From: Skeletonema tropicum
Taxonomy: Eukaryota; Bacillariophyta; Thalassiosirophyceae; Thalassiosirales; Thalassiosiraceae
Reading direction: 5' to 3'
Length of the DNA: 64,000 bases
Assembly (NCBI GenBank): GCA_037178625.1
Contig: CM074140.1
Span: 1,426,001 to 1,490,000 of the forward strand
A program made the translations under genes and the position numbers. Of this stretch, positions 9,490-19,178 are shown in pieces. Each line of letters starts with the position of its first letter. The stretch's first letter is position 1. The notes under the pieces are model-generated. The model did no database searches. It was not told the DNA's origin and was given only the letters and a program-made list of their open reading frames with translations.

Positions 9490-10436
9490 TTAGATCATAC
9501 AAGGGAAACAGAAAGGAATGCGGCAACAGGGGACTCTCTTCAATTTCGGCTTCGTTGCCAATGTAGGAGCATCGCGCATGGTCAATACCACGTTCTCATA
9601 ATCTGGCACGAAATAGTTGTCCAACAAATGTTTTTTTTAGGTGGGATTGAGCCACAGAAGCCTTGGTAGAACTCGTCAGTAGTCCTGTATAATTGACATG
9701 GCAGAGAAAAAGATTGTGTGAGGAGAGTGAAGCATTACAACTCTCAAAGCAATCATGTTCAAACTACAAACTACTCACCATTCCTGCAAGCTTTGGAGAA
9801 CTGCAGGCAAGAACTTTTTCGCCATTGCCAAGCCACCACCCTGGACGATTTGATCAACAATCTTCTTCTCCTCTTCTTGAGTGAAATTCTCCCTCAATAG
9901 AGCTGGCACAGTCTCTTCCTCCTCCTTCAAATGAGCCTTCATATCAGCTACAAACTTGGGCACCTTCTCCTTGAGGGTAGCAACATGTGCAGTGCATCCC
10001 TTCCCTCCCTTCTTGATAATCTCCTCACAGCACTTCTTAATCTCACCCATGATAGACATCAACTCTACATGACTCTTGCCAAACTCCTTCTCGGGAATAG
10101 TTGTCTTGGTCATCATCCACGGGAAGTAGATCTTTTCCTCGGCATCATGATGTTCGTGCACAGCCACGTAGAAGACTCGCTGTACCACTTGGAAAAGAGA
10201 GTCAGCTTCCAAGCCTCCTTGTCCTCGGGAGTATCCGAGATGGCGTTGACTGATTGGAGCATCATTGCCATTTGACGGCGGATTGCCTCGTGAGGAATGA
10301 GGAGACCGGCATCTGCCCAGTCGACGGGAGGATTTTCTTCGGTGAACACTTCGGAGGTGAGTTTAGAGGGAACAAAGAGGGAGGTTGGATTCATTTTTAC
10401 TGAGGATAGCTTAGATGATTGTGGTTGTTCTTCCAT
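9490..10436 (-). CDS. Hemerythrin-like (HHE) domain protein, two exons, two apparent 1-base shifts
   Basis: The gene starts at the ATG at 10436. The four-helix HHE fold is marked by I-P-H-E-A-I-R-R, by H-E-H-H-D-A-E-E-K, by F-G-K-S-H-V-E-L and by M-K-A-H-L-K-E-E-E, which supply the His/Glu ligands of a di-iron centre. The frame changes near 10206-10212 and one added base there would restore it. At 9778 a GTGAGT donor begins a 94-bp intron ending at 9685, and a second exon follows with a frame that again needs one base at a run of eight A (9631-9638 on the plus strand). It ends with a Cys-rich R-I-P-F-C-F-P-C-M-I tail and a stop at 9490. With both corrections the protein is about 280 residues. 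Role: probably oxygen, NO or iron binding. The exact function is unknown. Confidence 0.75.
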
Positions 10437-11311
10437 GATTGAGATGATGATTAAGTTTCGAATTTGGGATTATGGTACTTCACAGTTCGAAAGGAATGAT
10501 ATTATGAAAAGGGTTGCTGGCCGCAGGTAAAATGTAGCTTGTATAGAGGTAGCATGGGAACGGTAAAAATGCGGAGAAGCGATGTCCTATGTGACGCATG
10601 CGGAGATGAGATGCGATGTGACGAAGTGAGAACGCTTGCCTTCTGGTTTCTGTTTCTATTGCAAGAGAAAAGAACGCGTTGCACGCATAAGTACTTTTGT
10701 CACAAGGGTGAGAATGACCATCTGATAACCTGGCATGTACTGACTTACTTACTTACGAGATGGTATCTACATTCTCATATATGTTGTCACCACTACCACT
10801 CCTAATTCTTCTCCTTCATACCGGGAATTGGATCGCTCTCGGGTTGAAATACTAATTCCTATTGTTAATATTCTATTCAACGAGGATATTTCGTAAGACT
10901 CCGGTTCTTGAAGCGAAAATACTTATCTTTCACCAGCAAGAGGGAAGAGGAATAGATATATATCTGGATGTAATGATAGATAGATAGATACATATAAGTA
11001 GATAGATAGATACATAGATTTAGATTATGTAGATAGATAGATAGATTCGCCCGTCTACGCTGTCGGATGCCATGCTAGTCATGATGGTTTTTTGATGTAC
11101 GTAGCTTGAGTAAGGGTACGGTAGCTAACTTAAGGTAAAAAATAACGCACATAGGAGCTATCATAAAATCGCGATTTACTCTCTAGCGCGGTGAATCACC
11201 GTGAAATGATGATAAATGATAGCTAAATGATGATAACACTGATGCTATTGATGTGTTAGTTTTGTTGTTAGTTGCTGTCATTGATAGTCGCAGGTTGTCT
11301 AATCGATCATA
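10437..11311. other. Intergenic stretch with a GATA microsatellite
   Basis: No gene is seen. At about 10975-11045 there are imperfect GATA/GATACATA tandem repeats. The stretch lies between two divergent genes (hemerythrin-like leftward, Pol kappa rightward) and should hold both promoters; no element can be called with confidence. Confidence 0.5.
10975..11045. repeat. GATA-type microsatellite
   Basis: Imperfect tandem GATA tetranucleotides, with ACATA and AGTA interruptions, run from about 10975 to 11045. Confidence 0.8.
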
Positions 11312-14300
11312 ATGAGCACTGCAGCAAACTCAAATCATGATCACGATGACGACAACTCTTGCTCATCAAATGATGATTTCGATGATGCCAAACAAGTGAT
11401 TCATGGAGATAATGTTCCGACCACTACGGCAACAAAGACAGCCTCTGCTCTAATGGTTGCTGCATCCGCAAAAGCTGGTATGAAAGATATCGACCGTGAG
11501 AGAATAAATGCTATCCTATTACGAGAATCTGGCAACTCATCCTTTATGGAGAGGCAACGAAAAATGGATGAGAATAGCAATAAACGAATAGTGGAGATGA
11601 AACAACGCCTTGCAGAAAAGGACAACAACAATGCAACAAACAGAAATTGGAGGAGCGATATGGAAAGAAATGATATTGATCCGCAAGTAGAAAAGTATAG
11701 GACTCAACGGCGGACGCTCTCGAGTTGTGTTGTAATTGACATGGATAGCTTCTTCATCAGCTGTCACATATTGGATCAACCTCACCTCGCCCATATTCCA
11801 GCCTGCGTAGGAGGAACCTCCATGATATCTACAAGCAACTACGTAGCAAGACGTTTTGGTGTTCGGGCAGCTATGCCTGGTTATTTAGGCAGTACCCTTG
11901 TGAAAGAGATATCTGGGGGTAAAGAAAGCCTTACATTCGTAAAGAGTGATTTCAAACTTTACAAACGAAAGTCTGCTGAAGTGAAGGCAATTTTAGAAGA
12001 ATACGATCCAAAGCTGAAGATGTATTCGTTGGACGAAGCTTATATGGACATCATGCCTTATCTTGAATTGAAAATGAACAATAAGACAATGACTCATGAA
12101 GCCATCGCGAAACATCTCAAGAGTACTGCCAGCACGAACAAAAAGGCACAGTTGCCGCTAGACGAGGCTTTTCCGGATTCTACCATCCACGCATGCGTTC
12201 AAAATCTACTCAACTCAATTCGTCAAAAAGTAAAAGACATCACGGGGTTATCTTGCAGTGCTGGAATTGCCAGTAATTTTCTTCTGGCAAAGATTGCAAG
12301 TGATATCAACAAACCAAATGGACAGCACTTTGTTGCTCCAACCGAACAAGAAATACAAAATTTCATCCAACCGCTTCCAATTAGGAAGGTCAATGGCATA
12401 GGTAGAGTGATGGAAAAGACTTTATATGGAGTTTGTGGCATTGAAACGGTTAAACGGAACAGCTTTTCGCTTGTAATCACTTTCCGCACCCAATCTTTTA
12501 CTGTCTTGAGCAGTTCTGGCCGGCCACCTGCTGATTGGAGTGCTGCCTCACTAGACATATATCGAAATAGGAGCTCTTTCGAGATCAGATACTCATCCTC
12601 TGATTCGCAATATCCAGCACGTGCCCAAGAGTACAACCAATTCTTCACATGACTTTTAAAGTATTCCCATTTTTCTGCATTCTCTTTTCCTGCTGCATTC
12701 TTTCCAGGGGGCAATATCGGGATGGTCCCGACTTCCTGGCGTGGCCAGGTGGGACAGGCATCTCAATGTGAGCCACCGAAACCGACGAAGAGAAGACAAG
12801 GTTGAGACAAGGAGCATGACAGACCTTCTTCATGCATGTTACACGTTACTTGAAAATCATAATACAGAGTTATCATACTGATTCCTATTCTATTCACCAA
12901 ACACTTGCCACTCCCAACTTCTACCACAAATTTTCATATACCACTTTTGAACATGGGCCTGCTTTTTGAGCTACCCATCCCTCCTTGGGTGGGACGGAAG
13001 CCACCATGGGCAGGGCCTCCATGGGTATGCTTACTGGAGGAATTGCAATTATGTGAGTGTATCTTGCTGATTTGATTGACGCTTGTCCAGATGTGCTTGC
13101 CCATTTCCCTTTATTATTTGTGATTTGGTTGCCAACAGCAGTGTTCGATTACATTTTCATCCACGGTCATCTGACATATAACTATTTGTTGTCTTTCCTC
13201 TATTCCTAGATACTCTCTCACACCAGGGCACTATCTAGTGTCTAGCTGGAAATGAATTGGCATAATAAATGTTGCAAACCATGCATCACCATGGATTGTT
13301 TCATGTGCGATCGTCGACCCAAGAGTAGCTAAGCAGGGGCATTGCGATGATCACTGTTTGTTACTTCTTGTGGGACGTAGATCCCTGTTTTCAGTACTGG
13401 CTGGGGGCAGGCTCTCCGGAGTGCTAGTTTTCGATCCAAGTCTTTGATTCGAATACTAAAGTGCCAATCAAGTTTACTGTATTGACCAAACGAATTCACT
13501 TCGTTCAGGAGTGCACTTCGTACAGACTTACTTCGTTTATACCTCATGGGGGGGATTTAGTGGAATGGGGGGATTTAGTTGTCTAGTCGCATGATTCTGG
13601 TCTTATTGTGTGATGACTTCTAAGTTCAGTGTTAGTTTAGATGGTGGTGATGTAGTCTATTATAACACTAGTAAACAGTTAAGGATTTGCGCTGAATCTG
13701 CTAATTTTCTCTTGAGGGCATCAATAGGATATTCTGATTGCAACAAGCATCGCGAGGAATCTGTGGAGGAAGAAGACGATGAAGCTTTGCACAGGAAAGG
13801 AATTAGTCATGAGCGAACGTTTGCGCCTATTAGTTCGTGGTCTGATTTGTGCAACAAACTCGAGACGATAACACTAAGTCTTGTACAAGATCTGAGAGAA
13901 AGAAATTTGATGCCCAAAACTGTGACTCTCAAGGTAAAGTTAGCATCGTTCGATATACTGACGCGAGCCCTGACGAGAAACGTGGCCTTTGTCTTTGATC
14001 AGAATAGCACGCAATCATCATCTCCACAAGAATTGGTAGATATTGCAGTAAACTTACTGAAAGAAGCAAAGCGAGATCGAGATAAGATGAACAAGGGCCG
14101 TTTTACTGTTCGGCTGCTGGGGGTAAGATGTTCCAATTTTCAGCTCCACAAGGAAACTCAATTCTCATTGGATAAATACCGTCAAACGACTTGTCGGCCT
14201 CCTCCGATAATTAATCCTTATGCAAGCCCGAAGCGCGAAGTAGTAACTGCCAACTCCACAAACTGCCTTACAGAGATGTCTCCTCCTAAAGAAGACACAA

Positions 14301-14503
14301 AGAATGCATCTCACCGTAATCTCGGACAGATCAGCTGTCCAATGTGCAACCGAATCTTTACTTCCGACCAAAATCATGCACTTAATACTCACATAGATTC
14401 ATGTCTGAATGCAACTACCATTCGAGAACTCTGCAAGGAAGAAACAGTAGAGAGAGCAAAAAAGAAACAGAAGCGTACATTGACTGATTTCTTTACTTCA
14501 TAG
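11312..14503 (+). CDS. POLK: DNA polymerase kappa (Y family), interrupted by a 1.2-kb insertion
   Basis: The first part (11312-12455) has the Pol kappa N-terminal region, the catalytic V-I-D-M-D-S-F-F motif, the Y-S-L-D-E-A-Y motif, the S-C-S-A-G-I-A-S-N-F-L-L-A-K palm segment and the helix-hairpin-helix G-I-G-R-V-M-E thumb. At 12455 the frame leaves the family and runs into foreign sequence, stopping at 12652. It resumes at 13673 with the linker and little-finger domain (F-L-L-R-A-S-I-G, then the H-E-R-T-F and T-V-T-L-K segments), a C-P-M-C...H-x-x-x-C ubiquitin-binding zinc finger, and a C-terminal K-R-T-L-T-D-F-F PCNA-interacting motif. TAAAC stands at both junctions (12451-12455 and 13672-13676). 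The enzyme does translesion synthesis. Splicing from GT at 12449 to AG at 13678 would restore the frame, losing only V-K-Q; otherwise the gene is split into two pieces. Confidence 0.85.
12456..12714 (-). pseudogene. Decayed ORF within the insertion
   Basis: A leftward frame from 12714 into the Pol kappa junction encodes about 86 residues foreign to the polymerase, with a W-E-Y-F-K-S-H-V-K-N-W segment and a C-E-S-E-D-E-Y-L-I-S-K segment. An overlapping frame (12833-12645) carries an apparently matching upstream part, so a frameshift is likely near 12710. It looks like the remnant of a transposon-encoded protein; the family is not recognised. Confidence 0.4.
12456..13671. mobile_element. Insertion inside the Pol kappa gene
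   Basis: About 1216 bp interrupt the polymerase reading frame exactly between two parts that fit when rejoined at TAAAC, which occurs at both ends and fits a 5-bp target duplication. The right 200 bp match the dispersed repeat also found at 5489-5693. A leftward frame fragment lies near the left end. No long terminal inverted repeats connect the two ends, so the class is unclear. The right end, ...CACTAG, followed by TAAAC, is the same in the other copy, so the true boundary may be a few bases further right and the duplication may be fortuitous. Confidence 0.65.
13472..13676 (+). repeat. 205-bp dispersed repeat, copy 2
   Basis: Copy 2 of the repeat at 5489-5693, at a constant offset of 7983 with no gaps and about four mismatches. 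It starts GTTTACT and ends AGTAAAC. Its right end coincides with the point where Pol kappa coding sequence resumes. The frame from the ATG at 13610 runs through it directly into the polymerase C-terminal part. Confidence 0.85.
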
Positions 14504-14551
14504 ATGATATTCCAATTCGTCCATAATAATAACGTCTGAAATCGTTTTGTC

Positions 14552-15580
14552 TTAAAGAATGTCCTTCAACCCTCTCTGTTTCCTCTCCAGCTGCACACGT
14601 GGATTCAAATATCCCCTCTTGGCATAATCAGTATAATATTGCATATACTTGGGAGGTGGACGTGCCCTCTTGGGCAACAAGTGTTTATCATGTTCCGTAA
14701 CATCTTCCCCATCCACTGCTGCTCCTCCCATACCCTCTGGCTTTGCAGGAAACTTGTGCGGTTTCAAATGTGCACGCAACGCCAACCGATTGTAATGCAC
14801 AGTCGTCACATACCCACCCTTCGCCTCAATTGCTTCAATCGCCGCCGAACTAGCCCAAGGTACCTCAATCAACAATTTATCCTTGAGGAATTCCTTCCCG
14901 TCCCCAAGTAACTTGACACCACTCTTGATCGAACTGGCGGGGAACATCCCCGCCTTGACAAAGTCTCTCATGGTCAATACTCCATCACTCCTCTCGGGGA
15001 CCAATCGTCCCATGGTGACATAATCCTGAACTTTTCCGACATTCAATGGGATCAATTCCAATTTGAACTTGGCATTCTTCATTCTGCCCATCTTGGGCAA
15101 TCGTTTGTAGAATTTGGTTTGGCCTCCCTCGAATGTGGGGTGGACACCCTTCCCGGCACGTGATTTTTGACCCTTGTGACCACGGCCGCATGTTTTGCCC
15201 TTGGAGGAGCCGATTCCCCGGCCTACGCGGCGTTTACGTTTGACTGCTCCAGGATTGTCGGCGAGATTGTTGAGGGTTAGGAAGGTGATGGGCTCGCCGA
15301 GTGGTTGTTTTGTTGATGGAGCTGCTGCGGTTGTGGATTGGGTGCGGATATTATTGGATAATAATGCAGATGGTGATGATAGAGAGAGCAATGACATGTG
15401 AGCGGATAGCGAGGAAGATGAGTCAAGTCCTCGTCGAGACGCTTGTTTCGTAGGATTTGATGTTGGGTTGCAAGTTGTGGTGGCGATGGATGAAAGAGAT
15501 CTCGTCATCGTGCTTGTTGTATTTTTTGCCGAGATACGTGTCACGCATCTCATGGCGAGGGAGGCCCCTGAGGACATCAT
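14552..15580 (-). CDS. Mitochondrial large-subunit ribosomal protein uL15m
   Basis: A single exon of 342 residues begins at the ATG at 15580. The first 90 residues are rich in Ser, Thr, Ala and Arg with few acids, a typical mitochondrial presequence. The L15 core starts near residue 115 with the signature [23 protein letters not shown] and continues through [14 protein letters not shown]. The long C-terminal tail, ending in basic residues, is usual for organellar L15. The protein joins the large ribosomal subunit near the peptide exit region. It converges with Pol kappa, 48 bp from its stop. Confidence 0.93.
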   Translation of the reverse strand: MMSSGASLAMRCVTRISAKNTTSTMTRSLSSIATTTCNPTSNPTKQASRRGLDSSSSLSAHMSLLSLSSPSALLSNNIRTQSTTAAAPSTKQPLGEPITFLTLNNLADNPGAVKRKRRVGRGIGSSKGKTCGRGHKGQKSRAGKGVHPTFEGGQTKFYKRLPKMGRMKNAKFKLELIPLNVGKVQDYVTMGRLVPERSDGVLTMRDFVKAGMFPASSIKSGVKLLGDGKEFLKDKLLIEVPWASSAAIEAIEAKGGYVTTVHYNRLALRAHLKPHKFPAKPEGMGGAAVDGEDVTEHDKHLLPKRARPPPKYMQYYTDYAKRGYLNPRVQLERKQRGLKDIL

Positions 15581-15775
15581 TTTCTCTATTATTAGTAGTG
15601 GTTTGGTTGTCGATCTGGCTTATGAATGGCTTTGTAGCAGCGGCACTTATCTCATGGTCATGGTTGTTAGGGTTTTGGGGGTTGGAGGTTGGAGGTGGTG
15701 GGCTAAGGTGGGCGTGGGCGTGGGCGAGATGTCGTGTAGTCGAGTCAATTTTGTGTCACTTGACGGCACGTGATA

Positions 15776-15960
15776 AGACCCGTTCTGTCAATGATATTTC
15801 GCGCGTATTTCGAGCCGATTTTGAGGCCGATTTTGCTTCCCGCCACATCTGAAATCCGCCACCCCTAAAATACGTCAAAAACCTCTTGAAATCGGCCCTG
15901 CTTTTTTTGAGGTTTTTCACGTATTTCGAGCGTATCTATTTCGAGCCGATTTGAGCCCGC
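15776..15960 (+). repeat. Dispersed repeat with CGTTCTGTCAAT end, copy A
   Basis: It begins AGACCCGTTCTGTCAAT and continues with GCGCGTATTTCGAGCCGATTTT-like segments, one of which recurs near 15938. The first 17 bases match the reverse complement of 17230-17246 exactly, and the homology continues with divergence. No matching right end was found. Confidence 0.6.
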
Positions 15961-17137
15961 CAACATCTTCCACGCAAGATGAAAACAACACCCCCCTATG
16001 CCCTCCCATTATGTCACTTATACACCCCTGTCCAACCAGCCACCACAAAATCCGGCCGCTATAAGTTGGCGCATGTTATGAGCTTCCGTTAGAGCCGCCG
16101 GTCGGCGTTGTAGGCAGCGTATTCTATAAGATATAGTTTGTTGTGTCGAGAAATGATGATGTCGATCGCTGCATGTCATTATTTGTGCATTAAATGTTTG
16201 GCGGATAACGCAAGAAATAATGTTATTTCGTGTTATAATACCTAGGGAAGATATCCTCAACGTGGTGACTTTATTGGGTGGCCCTATGGTGTCGTTTGAT
16301 GCGATATCAGGACCGAATAAGTCCGCTCGGCCCGTGCCGCCGACGGTGTTATCATTATGTTTAATTGTGTTACGCTGCTCTGATCTTGGTACATCCCTCC
16401 CCAATGATTACACAATAATAATCTTTGGTTTGCCGCCTAGCTTGGCTATCCATAAACTTCGTCTACAGAGTTAGAGTTAAATGTACAACCCACATCACCT
16501 GTTGGGAGGTTAATGAGGCTATTATAGCAGCTCCCCCATGAGGCAATATAATTGAAAGACACAATGTATTGAGCAGAATTATTTTTATTAAACTATTGAG
16601 AATGAGGGGGAACAACAGGTTGGTGCCCTGCATCTACATACTAAGAATATTAGCTCATTATAGTTGAAATGAGTGATGTTATCCTGATCGATTTGTTCCT
16701 TCAGTAGCTTGATAATGCGAGTGATATGGATTGCTCCTCACCAATAACATTCAACACTCCCATAGTTTAGTTATATGAAGGAAATGGAAGGGTTATATTC
16801 CATGGAATGGGCGATAATATGGAATGATTGACCCTCATTGACCGTCGACGCTCAGTCGAAATACGGAAACGCTTTATTTAATGACCAATACGTCGTCACA
16901 CACTTAATATCGGTACAAAGCGATGCCACCATTCGATTCTACGTTTAAAATGGGTTTAGGAACGATATTTTGGGTTTGAAAGACATGTGGTTGCCGGTGT
17001 TGAAGGTGTTCTACTATGTTGTACTTCATGGTCAATAGGGTAGTAGGGTAGGTAGTAGGAGGCGGGCGTCAGTGGCGGGTGATGGCTGGTGGCGGGTGGT
17101 GCGGCGGCTCATAAAATACGCAAGCACAGGTGGATTT

Positions 17138-17241
17138 CGTTCTGTCAATGAGAGCAAAATACGCGGATTTCAAATGGCGGGAAGCCGAAATCGGCCTTGA
17201 AATCCGCCTCAAAATACGCGCGAAATCGGATTGACAGAACG
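17138..17241. mobile_element. MITE-like element, 104 bp
   Basis: The left end CGTTCTGTCAAT (17138-17149) and right end ATTGACAGAACG (17230-17241) are perfect 12-base inverted repeats. The interior contains further inverted AAATACGCG/CGCG and GGATTTCA/TGAAATCC pairs, so the whole unit could fold back. Part of it matches copy A at 15776 in inverted orientation. No target duplication is clear. Confidence 0.65.
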
Positions 17242-17406
17242 GGTCTAAGTATTGAGTGCATCAAAGATGCAATAAATGATGCACTTGGCACTTGGCACAA
17301 TGACGACACCATCACGCTACCATATCTAACACTCAAGAGGGACAGCTAATAATATAACAGAAATTTTAAAGTACGTCTGATTAGCCGCTTTCGAACCCAG
17401 TACGCA

Positions 17407-18990
17407 ATGCCTCGAGAAATAATCACATTACAAGTTGGCCAATGCGGCAATCAAATAGGCGGGGAATTTTGGAAGCAGCTCTGCGTAGAACATGGCATTC
17501 AACCGGATGGTCTGCCAAGAGAGACTACTGATCAAAATACAGTTATCAACTCGGACGACAATCATGTCAACAACAACCATCATCAGCATTCTGACGGCGG
17601 TCCGTCTAAAAACACAACAAATGCAAATTTCATTGACGATCGCAAAGATGTCTTCTTCTACCAATCCGACGCGGGACACTACATTCCCCGCGCCCTCCTC
17701 GTAGATCTAGAACCTCGAGTAGTCAACAAGCTACTACACCAGGGACCCTACCGCAACCTCTTCAACGAAGAAAATGCCTTCATAGCCGACGATGGCGGCG
17801 GCGCGGGTAACAATTGGGCATCTGGCTTTCGTCAGGGAGAACAACATCACGAAAAGGTATTAGATATGATTGATCGAGAGAGTGACAATTCCGATTCATT
17901 GGAGGGGTTTGTCATGTGTCATTCGATTGCGGGGGGGACGGGATCGGGAATGGGCAGTTATTTATTGGAGGCGTTGAATGATCACTTTCCGAAAAAGTTG
18001 GTGCAGACTTATTCGGTATTTCCGAATTGGTCGAACAATCAGAGTGATGTGGTGGTGCAGCCGTATAATTCCGTCTTGACGCTGAAGAGACTCACGTTGA
18101 ATGCGGATGCGGTGGTGGTGTTGGATAATACGGCATTGAATCGGATTGCGGTGGATAGGCTCAAGATTGAGAATCCGACGGTCTATCAGTTGAATAGTTT
18201 GGTGGCGACGATTATGGCGGCGTCGACAACTACGTTGAGATATCCGGGGTATATGAATAATGATCTGATTGGATTGTTGGCGAGTCTCATTCCTACGCCG
18301 AGGTGTCACTTTTTGATGACGGGGTATACTCCGTTGACGATTGCAGATTATTATCAGAATCCTATACCTACCAGTGGGAGTGACGGTGAGGTAGCACCGT
18401 CATCACAAGAAGCAACAAGAGCGGTAGGAGGAGCATCATCCAACAACACTGGTAGAGGAGGACACACCGCATCTGTCCGAAAAACGACAGTGCTAGACGT
18501 TATGCGCCGTCTCACTCAACCCGACAACATTATGGTTTCTGCAGATACACGAAGTCCAACATCATGTTACATTTCTATTCTCAATATCATCCAGGGAAAT
18601 GATGTCGAACCGACACAAATTCACACGGCACTGCAGCGGATGCGAGAACGTCAATCAATCCGATTCATACCATGGGGACCAGCCTCGATTCAGGTGGCAT
18701 TGGCACGAAAGTCACCTTTCCTTGCGTCAACAAATAAAGTCAGTGGGTTCATGCTTGCCAATCATACCAGCATGGCGGAATTATTTGATCGATTGTTGGG
18801 TCAGTATGATAAAATCCGAAGAAGAAATGCGTTTTTGGATAACTATCGAAGAGAACCAATGTTCAAGGATAATTTGGATGAATTTGACTCGGCGAGAGAG
18901 ACGGTACAATGTTTGGTAGATGAGTATCGGGCATGTGAAAGGAAGGATTATGTGGATTATGATTATGCTTCTAGTGGTGGTTTGGAATAA
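17407..18990 (+). CDS. TUBG: Gamma-tubulin
   Basis: A single exon of 527 residues starts at the ATG at 17407 with [18 protein letters not shown], the gamma-tubulin N-terminus. The GTP-binding G-G-T-G-S-G-M-G loop is near residue 178, and the gamma-specific [13 protein letters not shown] segment is near 420. The protein nucleates microtubules as part of the gamma-tubulin complex at microtubule organising centres. It is about 75 residues longer than the usual 450: an Asn/His/Ser/Asp-rich insert lies near residues 45-75 and a Gly/Ser/Ala-rich insert near 320-360, both likely surface loops. Confidence 0.95.
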   Translation: MPREIITLQVGQCGNQIGGEFWKQLCVEHGIQPDGLPRETTDQNTVINSDDNHVNNNHHQHSDGGPSKNTTNANFIDDRKDVFFYQSDAGHYIPRALLVDLEPRVVNKLLHQGPYRNLFNEENAFIADDGGGAGNNWASGFRQGEQHHEKVLDMIDRESDNSDSLEGFVMCHSIAGGTGSGMGSYLLEALNDHFPKKLVQTYSVFPNWSNNQSDVVVQPYNSVLTLKRLTLNADAVVVLDNTALNRIAVDRLKIENPTVYQLNSLVATIMAASTTTLRYPGYMNNDLIGLLASLIPTPRCHFLMTGYTPLTIADYYQNPIPTSGSDGEVAPSSQEATRAVGGASSNNTGRGGHTASVRKTTVLDVMRRLTQPDNIMVSADTRSPTSCYISILNIIQGNDVEPTQIHTALQRMRERQSIRFIPWGPASIQVALARKSPFLASTNKVSGFMLANHTSMAELFDRLLGQYDKIRRRNAFLDNYRREPMFKDNLDEFDSARETVQCLVDEYRACERKDYVDYDYASSGGLE

Positions 18991-19178
18991 GAGGATTGAT
19001 TCAGATTGATTGATTGGTGAGGTCGGAAGATTGACTAGCGCATTATGGTTCATTCAGTAGATGTAATTCATAACTAGATATTCATCAAGTCTTGCAAGAA
19101 TCATCTAAGTATTTCTACTTCTTGATTCTATTAGCTACTTTAGAAGCTTTCTCATCCTACTATACATAAAGATATCAC

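Larger units (their letters stand above)
15581..17406. other. Long intergenic region with inverted repeats
   Basis: No supported gene. The region holds two related inverted repeat sequences near 15776-15960 and 17138-17246. Short frames on both strands at 16018-16474 show no domain. It separates uL15m (leftward) and gamma-tubulin (rightward) and so includes both promoters. Confidence 0.5.

Noticed and set aside
13472..13676. The 205-bp repeat as an introner element on its own
   Set aside because: It starts GT and has an AG near its end, but removing just this part does not rejoin the Pol kappa frame; the junctions of the gene lie at 12455 and 13673.
16018..16474. Overlapping frames on both strands between uL15m and gamma-tubulin
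   Set aside because: No domain, no conserved composition, and they mirror one another.
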